In this document: positions 49,131 to 61,800 of the stretch, one piece after another
How positions within the stretch are numbered: position 1 is the first letter of the stretch
How the letters are laid out: the number at the start of each line of letters is the position of its first letter
Source: Perilla frutescens
Lineage: Eukaryota > Streptophyta > Magnoliopsida > Lamiales > Lamiaceae
Length of the DNA: 64,000 nucleotides
Assembly: GCA_026008535.1 (NCBI GenBank)
Contig: BRKX01000006.1
Coordinates: 44,938,664 to 45,002,663 of the forward strand
Direction of reading: 5' to 3'
Translations under genes and position numbers: made by a program
Notes under the pieces: generated by a model
Seen by the model: the letters and a program-made list of their open reading frames with translations, nothing else
Database searches by the model: none
Told to the model about the DNA's origin: nothing

Positions 49131-52100
49131 TCACTTCATTTTTATGGGGTCTACCACAATTTCCCCCTCGGAACATGATTGTCTGTAATATAAAGTAGCA
49201 GATTTGAGGTGTTGATCCCTGAGTATGTTACTGTCTGCAGTTATGATTGCAGCACAGTATTTTGCTCTTAAGAACTTCATCTTCCTGGTGTTGCCTTTCT
49301 TCAAAGCACTGCTCCAGTCTTTGAGACCACCCCCTTTGTACGTCTCCATATGCCTCATGACATAGACGCCACAATCAACCTTGTTCTTTGTATCTCTCCA
49401 TGGCATCTTCAACCTGGTTGTCCTATGCTTTTTCTTTAATCCCTTTGATTTTTGTTCAAGTCCAGCACTTGTGAGGAACTCACTGAAAAATTTTACCTGC
49501 ATGTGTTTTTCAAAATTAGTTTTTTTAATTGAGATAGATACTGAGAAAAAATAATTGGTGACAAATTCATATATTACCAGGTTGTCCGGAATGTCATTGT
49601 ACTTGAGCTTTATTCCATCCTTCTCACTATCTCGTACACTTGAATTGTCAATAATGTCAACATTGAAGTTAACCACATCAATGGAGATAAGGAAAAAGTG
49701 ACTTGAATGGCAGATAGGAAAGAAAAACTGCAGACAGAGTTAACATGGGGTTTGTCAATAAAAAATGAGTTACTTGATATAGATATGTATTGCTAATATA
49801 AAAATGCACAATGCTAAAAAAATAGGATATGAGTGCTAATATAGGACTATGTATCACTAAAAAATAAAAAATATGGTTTTGTTATAATTCTAGCATGTTT
49901 TACAAACTTAATATTCACATTTATACTGTAATGTGTAAAGGGGTGTAAACAATGTCAAGATGAATAATCTTGTGTACCAGATCAACATTTCTCAAAGATA
50001 CCCATGGACAGCATTCGATCTCATATTTTATTTTATCGACGAAAGAAGAACATCTCTTGGAAGAATCCCATGCAGATAGTGCATCAACTAGAGTGAAGCT
50101 CTGCAAGAAGAACATTTTTTTATTATATTTAGTATAGGTTAAAGGACTTTATATGGAGTTATAATTAAGTATACACTTACGCAAGGTTGTGTGCTGAAGA
50201 AAAATCTATATTTAGAAGTTGGGTCTCGCATTTTCTCATTCTGATTCAGTAGGGTGCTCCAAACATCCAGAACAGATGAACTGATGTATTCATTTGGAGC
50301 CATGGTCTTCATATCAACCCGTGCAATGTTGACTCGTTTGTCATCATACAAGATTTGTTCACTGATAAATCAATATAAATACAAAGCAGTCATATACCAG
50401 TATACAATATGATTTTTTTATGCATTATTTTTTACATAGCATGAGTGACATACCTGCTCTCTGTATCATTCTGCACAACCCACAAGAATATCTCTTGTTG
50501 CTGCCTGTCAATGTGTTCCTTTGTATCAAGGATTCTGATCCTGTATGGTGACATCAGCTTCTCTGTTGGTTTCTTCTGCTCTTTCGTTCTTGTCTCCATC
50601 CGGCTCGCGAGAGCATGTATCATCTATTTTTGAAAAAACAACATTTAATAATTTCTACTTTTTTCTCTTGTAAAGTGTAATAAAGATGCTGAATGTTACT
50701 TCAATAGCTATATCACACCTCAGCGTTATCTGGAACATTTTTTAGCTTTGATGTGCCATCACCCTCATCTGGCTTTGATTTCTTTGAATTCAAATGCTTC
50801 ATCTCTACCTGCAATTAGTTTTTTATGTATATTAGAAACATAATTATATATAACTTTAGACCAAAAAATTTCTGATAGCAAATGATAAGCCGTGTTAGTG
50901 CTAAAAAAATTTATGTGAACGCTAAAATAATGCATAAGAATGCTAAAATAACACATGTCAGGTCTAATGACAAAAAAATTTCCTATACCTTTTTCATTAG
51001 ATCCTCCAGGATTTCAGCATCAAATGTTTCAGTTTGAGCTTGTTCCTTATCCAATACATTCCCTTCAGAAAGTTCCTGTGTAACCTTCAGTACCCCAACC
51101 CATGCTTCATCATTTAGCCCAAGACTGAATGTTGGACCTTCATCAGCATATATCCTCTCAAGATCTGCACGTTTTGCCATAGTCCTCTCAATATCCTCTA
51201 TTGCTGATATTCTCACCGGATCACTCCAGAACTCATCATCGTCCGGTGTTGCTTGTGGTTGTGGCTGAGTCTATGATGCTTGCGACATCAGACTTGGCTG
51301 TTTCTTGATCAAAAGCTGTTGCGCTGTTTTATACGTTTTCTTGAAGAAGAGGTTGTCCATCATGTGTTGCGGCACTCCCTCTACTGTTTTGATCAATGTG
51401 GACATTGCCTCTGCCATTCGTCTCGAGTCATCAATCAGCTTTTGCGCATATTCCTGCAGAGGATCCTCAGTTGTTGTTCGCGCAGGACTGTTGGATTATG
51501 CAGCTAGATTGGTTGCAACATCAGCCTCCACAGGATGTGGAGCTTCATCTTTCTCAACACCGGCATCCACAGCATATACAGCTTCACTTTTCTGAGCAGG
51601 AGCCTCCAGAGCAGGCAAGATGTGCTCATTCTTTCTTCCAGCTTCTTCTACTACATATGGGCCACAAATGTGGCCTCCTCCAAAACCACCTGTTTTCAAT
51701 TCTAAAGTCTATCTTTTGTATAAAATCTTGTTTGTCCAGCCTTTGAATGCTGGAATCAAGCGTTCAACCCTTCTGTTGTTGGACACTACTCTGTCCATAT
51801 AAAACATCTGTGGGTGGAAAATGCAATTTATGTTAGTAATAGTAAGGAAATAAAAAGTTTATTTTAATAATGCTAATGATTATTATAAACATGCCAATTG
51901 ATAAACTAACCATTAAGAAGAGAATGGGTCCATTGTAGTGTTTGTCTCTCATCTTTTTCCAAACCAGCGTCTTCTGAACCAGGCACCTGGTAGTGTACTC
52001 ACACCAATCGTAATTCTGTATTCCATCAACATCATAGAAGATGTGCACCAATTGTGGATGTACATATCCATTGCCTGTTGACTCAATCAGACTGTTAATA

Positions 52101-52748
52101 AGCAGTACCATGAAGTGTATTTTAAACCATTTACCGCCATCTTTATCTTCAAGCATTTTATCTGAAACATTGGCCGCAGAGATTATGTGTTTATGTTTTC
52201 CAAATTTGCCTTGCCACTCCTTTGTCAGTAGGCAAGTTTGACATCTAGGTTTCTTATTTATGCGCAGGGTACCAGCGAGAAAGCCCATGATCAATGATAT
52301 GTCACTTGCATCTATATGCAATCGTCGATCTCTCTTGAGTATCAACTCATAGCTTTCTGGATCAAAGTTACTTACCAACCATGGCTCAGTGCTTGAGGCA
52401 CCTCCTTGATAGCCAAGTGCAAAATGCTTCCAAAACCAATTGATTCGGCATCATTTCTTTGCTCAGGGGTGAATTGTTTGATTACAGAATAGAGGGTGCG
52501 AGGGGTGGTTCTGCTTTTAAGCATTGGTTGTTTGTCTGCCTTGGGTGTTTGTTCTTGACTTTTAACTTCAGAAGCACTTGTGTCTTCTGCTTCAGAATCT
52601 GGTGTAGACTTTATTCTTTGAAGGAACGTCAGTGCTAATGTTCTGGATCGAGCTTTCATATCATGGGTATCATGCTTCATCTTGGATCTTCTCTCATTTG
52701 TGATTGATATATTGATATCTTCTGTAGTCCTTGATCTTTTGCTGGGAC
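49131..52748 (-). pseudogene. ULP gene 1: Ulp1/SENP-type (C48) cysteine protease of the MULE
   Basis: Eight exons join with consistent phases: 52748-51911, 51807-50989, 50808-50719, 50623-50454, 50361-50181, 50100-49927, 49727-49578, 49496-49131. A first exon upstream is expected. Exon 1 carries the N-terminal region seen in plant ULP-MULE proteins (GFGSILHL, KWFKIHFMVLLINSLI, YDWCEY). The C-terminal peptidase has His in HSSHFFLISID, Asp in DIIDNS and Cys in VDCGVYVMRHMETY. The Gln usually six residues before the Cys is replaced. Ulp1/SENP enzymes cut SUMO from proteins. Damage is confined to the 5' half: an indel near 52383 and stops at 51709-51711, 51496-51498 and 51271-51273. Exons 3-8 are open with intact splice sites. 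Confidence 0.85.
49800..50960 (-). repeat. AGTGCTAAA copies inside ULP gene 1 introns
   Basis: Short clusters at about 49808-49860 and 50895-50960 fall in introns (between exons 6-7 and 2-3). The exons between them lack the motif. Confidence 0.7.
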
Positions 52749-52850
52749 CTATATATGTTCATATTGTTAATAGTAGGTTTTGTTGACATTGTAGTGTTTT
52801 GTTTACAATACTGAGCAATGGATTGGCATCATCATACATAATATTGAATG

Positions 52851-53674
52851 TTTTAGCACTGTCATCTCAATAAAAACATGTAGCTACAAAATAACATTAT
52901 TGTATCATTATAACTAAAACAGAGCATGGAAGTATTTTGCTGTTATTATTTAAATATGCTTATAAAGAGAAGAAGTCTTATGCTAAAAGTAGATCTTGTT
53001 GATGCTAATTCCTAATATAGCAGTAACACTATCATTAACATATTTAGCACTTTCAGTTCATGATTTTAGCACCGTCATCTCAACAAAAACATGTAGCTAC
53101 AAAATAACATTATGGTATCATTATAACTAAAACAGAGTATGGAAGTATTTTGCTGTTATTATTTGAATATGCTTATAAAGATAAGAAGTCTTATGCTAAA
53201 AGTAGATCTCCTTGATGCTAATGCGTAATATAGCACTAACACTATCATTAACATATTTAGCACTGTCAGTTCATGAATTTAGCACCGTCATCTGAACAAA
53301 AACATGTAGCTACAAAATAACATTATGGTATCATTATAACTAAAACAGAGCATGGAAGTATTTTGTTGTTATTATTTGAATATGCTTATAAAGATAAGAA
53401 GTCTTATGCTAAAAGTAGATCTCCTTGATGCTAATTCATAATATAGCACTAACACTATCATTAACATATTTAGCACTGTCAGTTCATGGTTTTAGCAACG
53501 TCATCTCAATAAAAACATGTAGCTACAAAATAACATTATGGCATCATTATAACTAAAACAGAGCATGGAAGTATTTTGTTGTTATTATTTGAATATGCTT
53601 ATAAAGATAAGAACTCTTATGCTATAAGTAGATCTCCGTGATGCTAATTCGTAATATAGCACTAACACTATCAT
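52851..53674. repeat. 213-bp tandem repeat, four units, with TTTAGCAC motifs
   Basis: The word ATGTAGCTACAAAATAACAT starts at 52878, 53091, 53304 and 53517, an exact 213-bp period. Each unit carries two TTTAGCAC-type motifs, TAAAACAGAGCATGGAAGTA (or nearly so) and TAGATCT. Units differ by few bases. It lies just 5' of the recognised part of ULP gene 1. Confidence 0.93.
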
Positions 53675-54969
53675 TATTTCATATTACTAATATAGTGATG
53701 CTACATGTTAACACACAACTCATTCACGGTATTACTATTTCATATCATTAAAAGGAAATCATGAAACATAATGTGCAGAAAGCAATGCATTGCAAATTTT
53801 TTATTTCCTATATTTGATTGTATACATTTGATTATTTCCATATATTTAAGTTTGTAATGGTTTGTTTTTGAATTTTCGTCATATATGAAGTTTTGTGAGG
53901 TTTTTAGCACTGTTCATTTCTGCAAATGGAACACACATTACTTTATTTTTTATGTTGAAGAAGAAGAATATATTGCATACCTTGTTCGATATCCATCTCT
54001 TGAGGTTTCCTATTCTTTGTTGAAGAGTCGCTTCAGTTCTCCTTGCTCTTCTTTTTTTGTTCATAGGTTTTTTGTGTGGTTGGTTTTGTTTGAATATCTT
54101 CCATTTCTCTGTGAAAAACCCTATTCGTGTGTGTTTCTCTTTGAAGTTTTTGAATTTAAGCGTTTGCATGTGTGTTTGTGTTTTTGCAGAAGTTTCTGAG
54201 TGTTGAATTAATGGAAAACGATAGATGGCGGGTTGTTACCTTTTTTTTTTGAGGTGGTTTTTATTATTATTATTTTCTTTTTTTATTATCAGTTTTTATC
54301 TTGTTTTTGAAATAAAGATTTTGTATTTTCTTCATTTAAAATGTGTCGATAAATATATATTTTTTTAATACAAATTTTACAGTTATATATTAAAATTTTA
54401 AATTGTGTAATTGACATTAGCATTATTGTTTTAGCATTACAACGATAGTTTGTTCTTTAGCATCGGTATTTTTTATCTTAGCACCAATAGTTTCTATTTT
54501 AGCACTGGTAAGTTCTACTTTAGCGGTATGAGTGGAAGTTTTAGCATCTCTGGGTTTGATTTTGTATGAGATTTCACAACGTGATTTTTGGATGTTTTAG
54601 CAGTGAAATAAGGTATTTAATGTGTATCACATGTAGGACCGCATCTCACAACACACAATCCTAAAAAATAAAAGGCTCAGATTTGATTAAAAGGGTGGTG
54701 ATAATTCTATAAATATTTTAGCAGTCTCATTTAATTAATTGTTATACTATTTAATGTGTACAACCAAGATATAGAATGAAAGGTATTAAATTTTAGCACT
54801 GTTACTCATAATTTTAGCATATAAAGCTCTGAAATTTTAACATAAAATTTTCAAATAGCATGGAATTGAAATAATTATATCAATCCATAAACATTCTCAT
54901 AATACAGAAACAGGAAATGCAAAAGTTGTTCAAGCAGTTAGAAATTTGTTACATATATATGTAAGTTGT
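53675..54969. other. MULE spacer between the ULP genes with TTTTAGCAC motifs
   Basis: Plus-orientation TTTTAGCAC/TTTTAGCATT copies cluster at 54418-54550 and 54795-54835. A minus-strand frame near 54169-53980 (basic, ending at a possible GTATGC donor) could be the missing first exon of ULP gene 1, but its splice phase does not fit. Otherwise non-coding. Confidence 0.5.
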
Positions 54970-55525
54970 TCATTCATTATCGTCTTCTAGGTAGAGGTTT
55001 TCAATACTGATTGGGTTTTGTTTAGAAGATCTTTGGAAGTAGACTCTTGCATTCTTGATGTTCCTCTGCTTGTGGATGTTGTATTCTGCAGTAAGAATGG
55101 CAGCGTAATACTTGATTCTTAAGTATCTCAGCTGCATTTGATTCTTTACTTTTAATCCACTCTTCCAATTCTTCACAGCGCCTCCCATATACGTCTCCAT
55201 ATGACGCATGACAAAGACCCCACAATCAGTGCTGTTTGGTGGAGTTCTACATGGCATTTGAAGACGGTTAATGCTCTTGATATTTTCAGTCACTTCTTTT
55301 GTCATTTTTGGAAGGGCATTCATCTTCAAGAAGTAAGTGAAGAGCTTGATCTGATATTTATGATTAAAGTTAGTTCATTTTTATTTTTTGAATTGAATGT
55401 GTGTTTGTTAATTTATTTCACTAGTGAAGAAAGCAATAAATAGATATTTTTTATTACCAATCTTGCAGGAATATGTTAATATTTTGATAGTGGGTCGTCC
55501 TGCTCTCCTTCTATGGCAGTAGAAT

Positions 55526-58369
55526 TGTAGCGCCCCGATCCTAAAAGATCGTGAAAATGGACGCCACGGGGGTGGGAATTAAGAAGCGGGAAAGAAATGG
55601 GGTAATTAAATTAATGACGGGGTATTAATCCAAAAGGATTAATGTTTGGAATAAAATTTAACAACCGAGTATGCCAAAGATAGGTTATGCCTTCCGGAAA
55701 ATTAGACATCATAACCTCTGTAACTAGAGTGAATCCCCGTTTATAACGGTTTATAAGAGAAGAATGGAGGCTGTAACAATTCAATAAGCTCTTTCATAGG
55801 TCAAACGATAACAAATAAACAGATACCAACAATCAATAGACCCATTCATAGGCCGACAAAAGAAACAGACACTAATATACTGAACAAATTATGCCCTTCC
55901 ATAGGCCAAAATGAATGATCAAATAGACATAACGAAAGATGGGCTTCCTCCCCTTGGAATAATTATATAGCTAAGCATATGATACATGTTAACTAGGAAG
56001 TCAACAAATGTTCAGAATCAGAGAAGCAGAATCATATCAACAAAATACCAAGATCAGAGTTCTTAGCATTTAGCAAAAGAATACCATAAGTGCGAAAGCT
56101 CAATTCTTAACAGAATACTAACAAAAAGGGACAACGGAAAAATATGTAAATCATAATAGCCCATATCTCAGTCTCGTCACCTCCACGCTCCAGCCTACTG
56201 ACCTGAAAATATTTGAAAATATTTGGGCTGAGTACTAATGCACTCAGTGGGCAAGTTCTCAAAATTTAAGTGATGCAAATCATTTTGTTAAAGTAATCTA
56301 TCTGTGTTCATGCAGGTAGTGAACCTTAGGAGGTTTAAAAGTTGAAAGCAACCTAAGTTCACCAAAATATTTTATCGTGAAGCGCTTAAGAGTATAACCC
56401 GTCACTGCCCGCAACCCAAACTATATCACCAGCGCATAACGTTGAGTATGGTCATAGTATACCCAAAGAGTATAATCAATAAGTTTTTCATTTTAGTCTC
56501 ACCGACAAGGAGTAGGGCATGACAAATAATGCATGCATACTGTAGCTACTCACATTGACACAGCGCTGGTATATGAGACTCCGACAACATACAGTAGCAC
56601 GTAAATATTTAACACAGATAGTCACATATGCAATTTTAACAAAGCAGAGCTTAATAACTCGAAAGATAAAATTTGCAAAGATATAGTATAGCCCACCTTT
56701 CTCGGGATTCTGAAAAGCTAACTCCTGAAGAATCAACCCTGATACTCTTTCTCTAGCTCAGCTGGTACTACAGAAGGTAAACTTCAACTCAGGATAATCG
56801 CTATATTTTCGGGAATTAATCTACTATAAACGGAACTATTATTAATTCTATTCTATTCTAAAATAGATTGCGCGACTCTAGAGACCTTGAATAATTTCGA
56901 CGAAGAAGAAAATAAATTCCAAAACGTTATTTTTGCTTTACTGGAATCAACTGATTTGACAGAGGTCTCATTCCAAAATTTGCCATTTATCCAAATTTTA
57001 TCAAATCTACACCACAACACTTTTTAACCACTCGAAAATTACGAAAATATTCAGGGATGATACTATATATGCCAAGACTAAAGAATGAGAATTTTAGAAT
57101 TTTTCGATAATACATACTCCCGGTATAAAAATAATTGTCTACTTTAAATAATCGAAATTATTCAAAACTCGCAACGAGATTGCGAAACTTGGCAGGCTTA
57201 TAGGAAATAATATTTGGAGCAACTTTCGAGAAGAAACATTTTCGATTTGACGACCCAAAATGGGTGAAACGGGAGTTTCAGTAACAATATTCACATATTT
57301 TAGCTGAAAATGTATCGGTCTCGATCGAGCTCGATACTCATTGGATTTTCGCTCAAAAGTACAATTTTTGATATTACAGAAAATAAGGAATTTAATGGTG
57401 TAATAAGATCAAAGATCATATGGCTAGAACGTAAATTCAAACTGGGCAGATTTATAATATAATATTCGGATCCGGATTTCAAACGACAAGAAATCAAAAA
57501 TCTATTCCGGTTAACTACAAGAACCAAATGATCAAAGACTATTTATAAAAAGAAGATTTCTAATACAACTATCCAGGAAGAGTAGATCTGAGATTTACAT
57601 AAAATGAAAATGGGGCAAAATACCGAAAACTCACAACATCAAAAATCAGAATTGGTAGAATTAAAGATAATCGAAATATAAGCATATTTAGAACTTGAAA
57701 TTTCTAAATTCATCGGTCCGAATGACCAGAATCGGAGAAAGTACCTTCTCCGAGGAATTGGCGGCGGTCACGATGATTTTCCATCGTGATCATCCTTCGT
57801 GTCATCATTTCAATCATGTATTCGTGATCTACGCGTTGACACCTTCAAAATGACTATTTTAAAATTGAAATAGGAAACTAGAGTCGTACATTCTCTGGAA
57901 GCTGCTCGGCGTTTCGATTTTGAAAATGAATGAAAAATGAAACCTTAAGCTCCTATTTATAGAGGAAAAATAAATAGGATAATAACGAATAAAAGAAAGA
58001 GGATAATGATGCAAAAAGAATAGGATAATTACGAATAAGATAATCTTTTGAAAAAAAAATTGGATAATGACGGATGTGCCTTTTTCTATTAAATTTATTA
58101 TTTTCCAACTTAAAGTTGTGCCAAGAGTTCATTTGAACTCGAAATTTGAAATTTCAAAGGTTGGCATGATTCTTGAAACATTTTCTATCAACCCGAGAAA
58201 AATATCATAACATATTTTTAAGGCAATTTTTGACCAAATTAAATTTAACAGATTTCCCTGGCTGCGATTTTCCTTTATTTGAGTCCTTTAATAACCCAAC
58301 TTATTTTGTAACTTACCAGAGGGTAACATAAGTTGAATAAAATCTTCTAAAATATTTTGGGGTATTACA
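55526..58369 (-). mobile_element. solo LTR of a Tekay-like Gypsy family
   Basis: On the minus strand it starts TGTAATACCCCAAAATAT and ends GATCGGGGCGCTACA, the same style as the LTRs at 37083/41646. It is 2844 bp; flanks AGAAT (55521-55525) and GGAAT (58370-58374) form a 5-bp duplication with one change. No internal retrotransposon sequence is present, so it arose by recombination between two LTRs. Shared blocks (CCCACTGAGT, ATTTTCAGGT) tie it to the Tekay-like family, but it is clearly diverged. Confidence 0.85.
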
Positions 58370-58689
58370 GGAATTATCAATGATCTCAGCCACCAATCTT
58401 CTTGTATCAATGACAATAATGTATAAGTGTTCTGATTGCAATATTGGAAAGAAAAACTGCAAACAAAATAGTGTATATTTAGTTACTATCATGATGACCT
58501 TTGCAATTTTAAATATGAATGCGTACCATGTCTATCTTATATGCTTTCATATTGGGGTATGAGTCGAGTTCTTGGAATATGTTATCAACAAACAGCTTTG
58601 ATACCTTCTCGTCATTCCATTCTTTTGGAGGCGCAACAACTGTGTAGTTCTATAAAGACAAATGAAGAATTTTATTATTTTATTGTTTG

Positions 58690-59065
58690 TAGTTTTTTCA
58701 TACTAATTATTTATTATTGATAGTAATATTCTTTCATGTAATGCTAGTAGGCATAATTGATATTTTCTTTTTTTGCATTGTTAATAAATGTTTTAACATT
58801 TCTAGCAGGGTGTAACATCAGTGCTAAACAAAGAAATGTAAGTACTAAATAATAAACTACCGGTGCTAAAATTTGAAATTATCAGTGCTAAAGTAGAATT
58901 CCAAATTTAGAATTCAAAATACTATTGTTAAAAAAGGAATGACAAATGCTAAAACACAAAATACCAGTTATTATGAGGTTATATGTCTACTGGAAACTGA
59001 AAAATGCTTTACTAGTGCTAAAAAAGAAAATTCAAGTTCTAAAACCTCAATTACCAGTGCCAATA
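58690..59065 (-). repeat. AGTGCTAAA cluster in a ULP gene 2 intron
   Basis: It contains AGTGCTAAAC, CGGTGCTAAAAT, CAGTGCTAAAG and others. The flanking sequence (AATATTCTTTCATGTAATGC, TTTCTAGCAGG) matches 48480-48570 beside the transposase gene. Confidence 0.75.
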
Positions 59066-60059
59066 CTGACAAATTAAAAACAGAATAAAGTGAGTTAATT
59101 AGAAACATGAATGTGTATTGTTATTTTAAAACAGAATAAAGTGAGTTAATTAGAATTAATAACTATCAAATTTGTCACTTACACAAACGTTGGTTGTTAG
59201 GAAAAATCTCCTCGGAGTCTCTTCTTCAGGAAGTTTTGATTGAGCATGGTTCAATATGGTACTCCATATATCAATAACGGCAGAACTTATGTATGTATTT
59301 TTGTTCAAACTCAGCATCTCAGCTCTACACGCTTGTCGGAATACAAAACAACATCCCTATTTTTGAATAAAATTCTTTTTTAGTGTAAATTGCAGTCTGA
59401 CAGAACAAAATGACACTGATAACTTTTATATTTGTTAATAATAACGTATTATAAAAGTACCTTCATCATCAGTCTTGTTTTCCATCGCCCAGTAGTGCAG
59501 CTCACACTTAGAAGATGTCAGTGTCTCTCTTATGTCCACAAGGTTTTTAAAATGGCCAGGTTGCTTCAATATGGCCTTGGACCTTGTGGATACTGTGCTG
59601 GTTTGGATCATCGCCTTCTGTATATTTTTAGATGTTAATTGAAGGTAAAAACGTGTTAACAATATAAGTTTATTATGTTTGTATTATTATGTGGTAAACA
59701 CCTTTTTCTTGCTGATTCTGGGTGTTTTAGCTGGCTTTGTGGGCATAGCAGTTTCTGGCTCTTCTCTGTGTCTTTTGATTGCCTATTTTAGAAATTATTT
59801 TATAATATTGTAAATTTTGTTCTCAAGATTATTAGTAAACTTGATGAGACTACTAAACAATGAATGAAGATTGATAAATTATATTTTTAGTGAATGTTTA
59901 CTGGAGTGTTTGAACTGCTTATCTCAGTCTAAGGGATCTCAACAGCTATCTCCTCCCTTTGTCTTGCTTCCGTTTCTCTTCTGCCAATTCTTCTCTTTGA
60001 ATCTGATATATTTTTTGTGGAAATCAGATAAGTAAATAGTCATTTATAAAAACAGAAAT

Positions 60060-60650
60060 CAGTTATGAGTTTAAACAAAGAAATTAGCAACACTAAAAAA
60101 TATATTAGTGATGGTATGTGACGTTATGAGATGGCCCGACATCTTTCTCATTCACAGTTGGAATATGTTCTTTTTCGACTTCTCTCCATCGAAGTTCTTC
60201 CAGCTCACAACCTCTCTCTCCGTGTTCCTGTATGAACTCAGTCCTTGTGTACGCCGGCCAAGGGTAGCCACCTCTGAAATCTCCAAAAACAAGCTCTGTT
60301 GTCTGTCTGTGGTTAAGCAAAGCATAGTTCCATCCATAGAAGGCTGGGATATACCTCGGCACCTCCCAGAAGTACACCTCAACTCTATCAACATACATCA
60401 TCTGTTCGAAATTGAATTTTTTTTTAAGTAAGTGCTAAAGAAGGAACTACCAGTGCTAAACAAGGAAACTTAAGTGCTAAAGAAGAAACTACCAGTGCTA
60501 AAATATCTTATAAAAGTGCCAAAACCTCATAATTCAAATACTAGTGCTAAAAAAGAAATAGCAAGTGCTAAATTTACAAATACCAGTGCTAAACGTGGCA
60601 TAAAACTGCTGGAAACTCAGAATTGTGAATCTAAATATACAGTGCTAATG
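60060..60650 (-). repeat. AGTGCTAAA clusters around exon 3 of ULP gene 2
   Basis: Dense copies at 60430-60640 (for example GGAAACTTAAGTGCTAAAGA and TACCAGTGCTAAAATATCTT), almost the same series as 48577-48730. Exon 3 (60401 down to about 60130) is free of the motif. Confidence 0.8.
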
Positions 60651-61404
60651 GTTGCAGTTTTTATAGAAACACTGTAATAAAAAATAAATAATTAATAGCA
60701 CTTACCAACAAAAACAGAATGGGACCTGTGAAGGGCATGGTTTTGTCACTCTTCCACTTGACAGTGTGGTTCACCAATGATCTCAAGACATATTCACACC
60801 AGTCATATTGACTAATCTTGTCAATTTTATCTAGGCAGTCCATCAGGTTTTTAAAAATATATCCATCGTCAGAGTTTTCAATCATGGAAATGATCATCAA
60901 AATCATGAAGTTCAATTTGAACCATTCCCCTGCAGCGGTATCCGAGAGCATGTTACTGAACAACCCATCCTTCTGCATGACCTGTCATATTTGGCCTCTA
61001 ACACTCTTTTCTATCTTATGTGGTCCTCTGGGAAAATCATAAATCACAGACACATCAGACACTTCAACTCGCATTCTTCTGCCGCGTTGCAATTGGATTT
61101 CTCTTGATACTGGGTTGAAGTTTTCGAGCAGCCAGTAGTTCATCTTCTCTGGCAAATGATTTATATTCAAATAAAGAATGCTGCCAAATCCAAGCTGTCT
61201 CACTACTTCTCGTTGTGTTGTATTCATTCTCCTCACAGCGTCTGAGAGAGTTGATGGTGATGTTGTTGCTTCTAAGAATGGATATTTGTTATATATAGCA
61301 CTGAGTCTATTGTCTTCATTATCCGGGGCAGTTTTAGCTCGTTTGCTTTTGTTACTTTGAGCATCTGTAGTCCTTTTAGAATCTATAATTTTTTTATATA
61401 ATAC

Positions 61405-61800
61405 TATTAAAGAAAAATAACAATGCTAAAAAACATAATGGGAATGCTAAAACAGGATATGACAGTGCTAAAACACTAAACTATAGTGCTAAAAGCAAGA
61501 AATGTGCAGGTAAATCACAGATGGACAAAAGTGTTAGGTTTACAAAAAAGGAAACAAAAATTGAAACTGCTAAATCAGTAAAAATGCTAAAAAAAACATA
61601 ATATGAATGCTAAAATATGAGAGGACAGTGCTAAAACACCAAATTAGTTTGCTAAAAACAAAGAAACGAAAAGCGAAACTCATAAATCAATAACAATGCT
61701 AAAAAAATTATAATGCTAAAAAAGAGTCATGTTAGTGCTAAAATACGAGACAACGGTGCTAAAATAGGGAATGAGAATGCTAAAACCCTAAATTCAAAAA
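61405..61800 (-). repeat. AGTGCTAAA cluster in intron 1 of ULP gene 2
   Basis: About fifteen copies of AGTGCTAAAA/AATGCTAAAA at irregular 10-40 bp spacing within the 701-bp intron 62083-61383. The flanking exons lack them. Confidence 0.8.

Noticed and set aside
53885..54199. 104-residue plus-strand frame
   Set aside because: Aromatic-rich translation of the strand opposite a possible ULP first exon; no motif support.
45310..61800. AGTGCTAAA array as a CRISPR-like repeat-spacer array
   Set aside because: The setting is a plant transposon, the repeats are only about 9 bp, and the spacing and copies are irregular; no cas genes.
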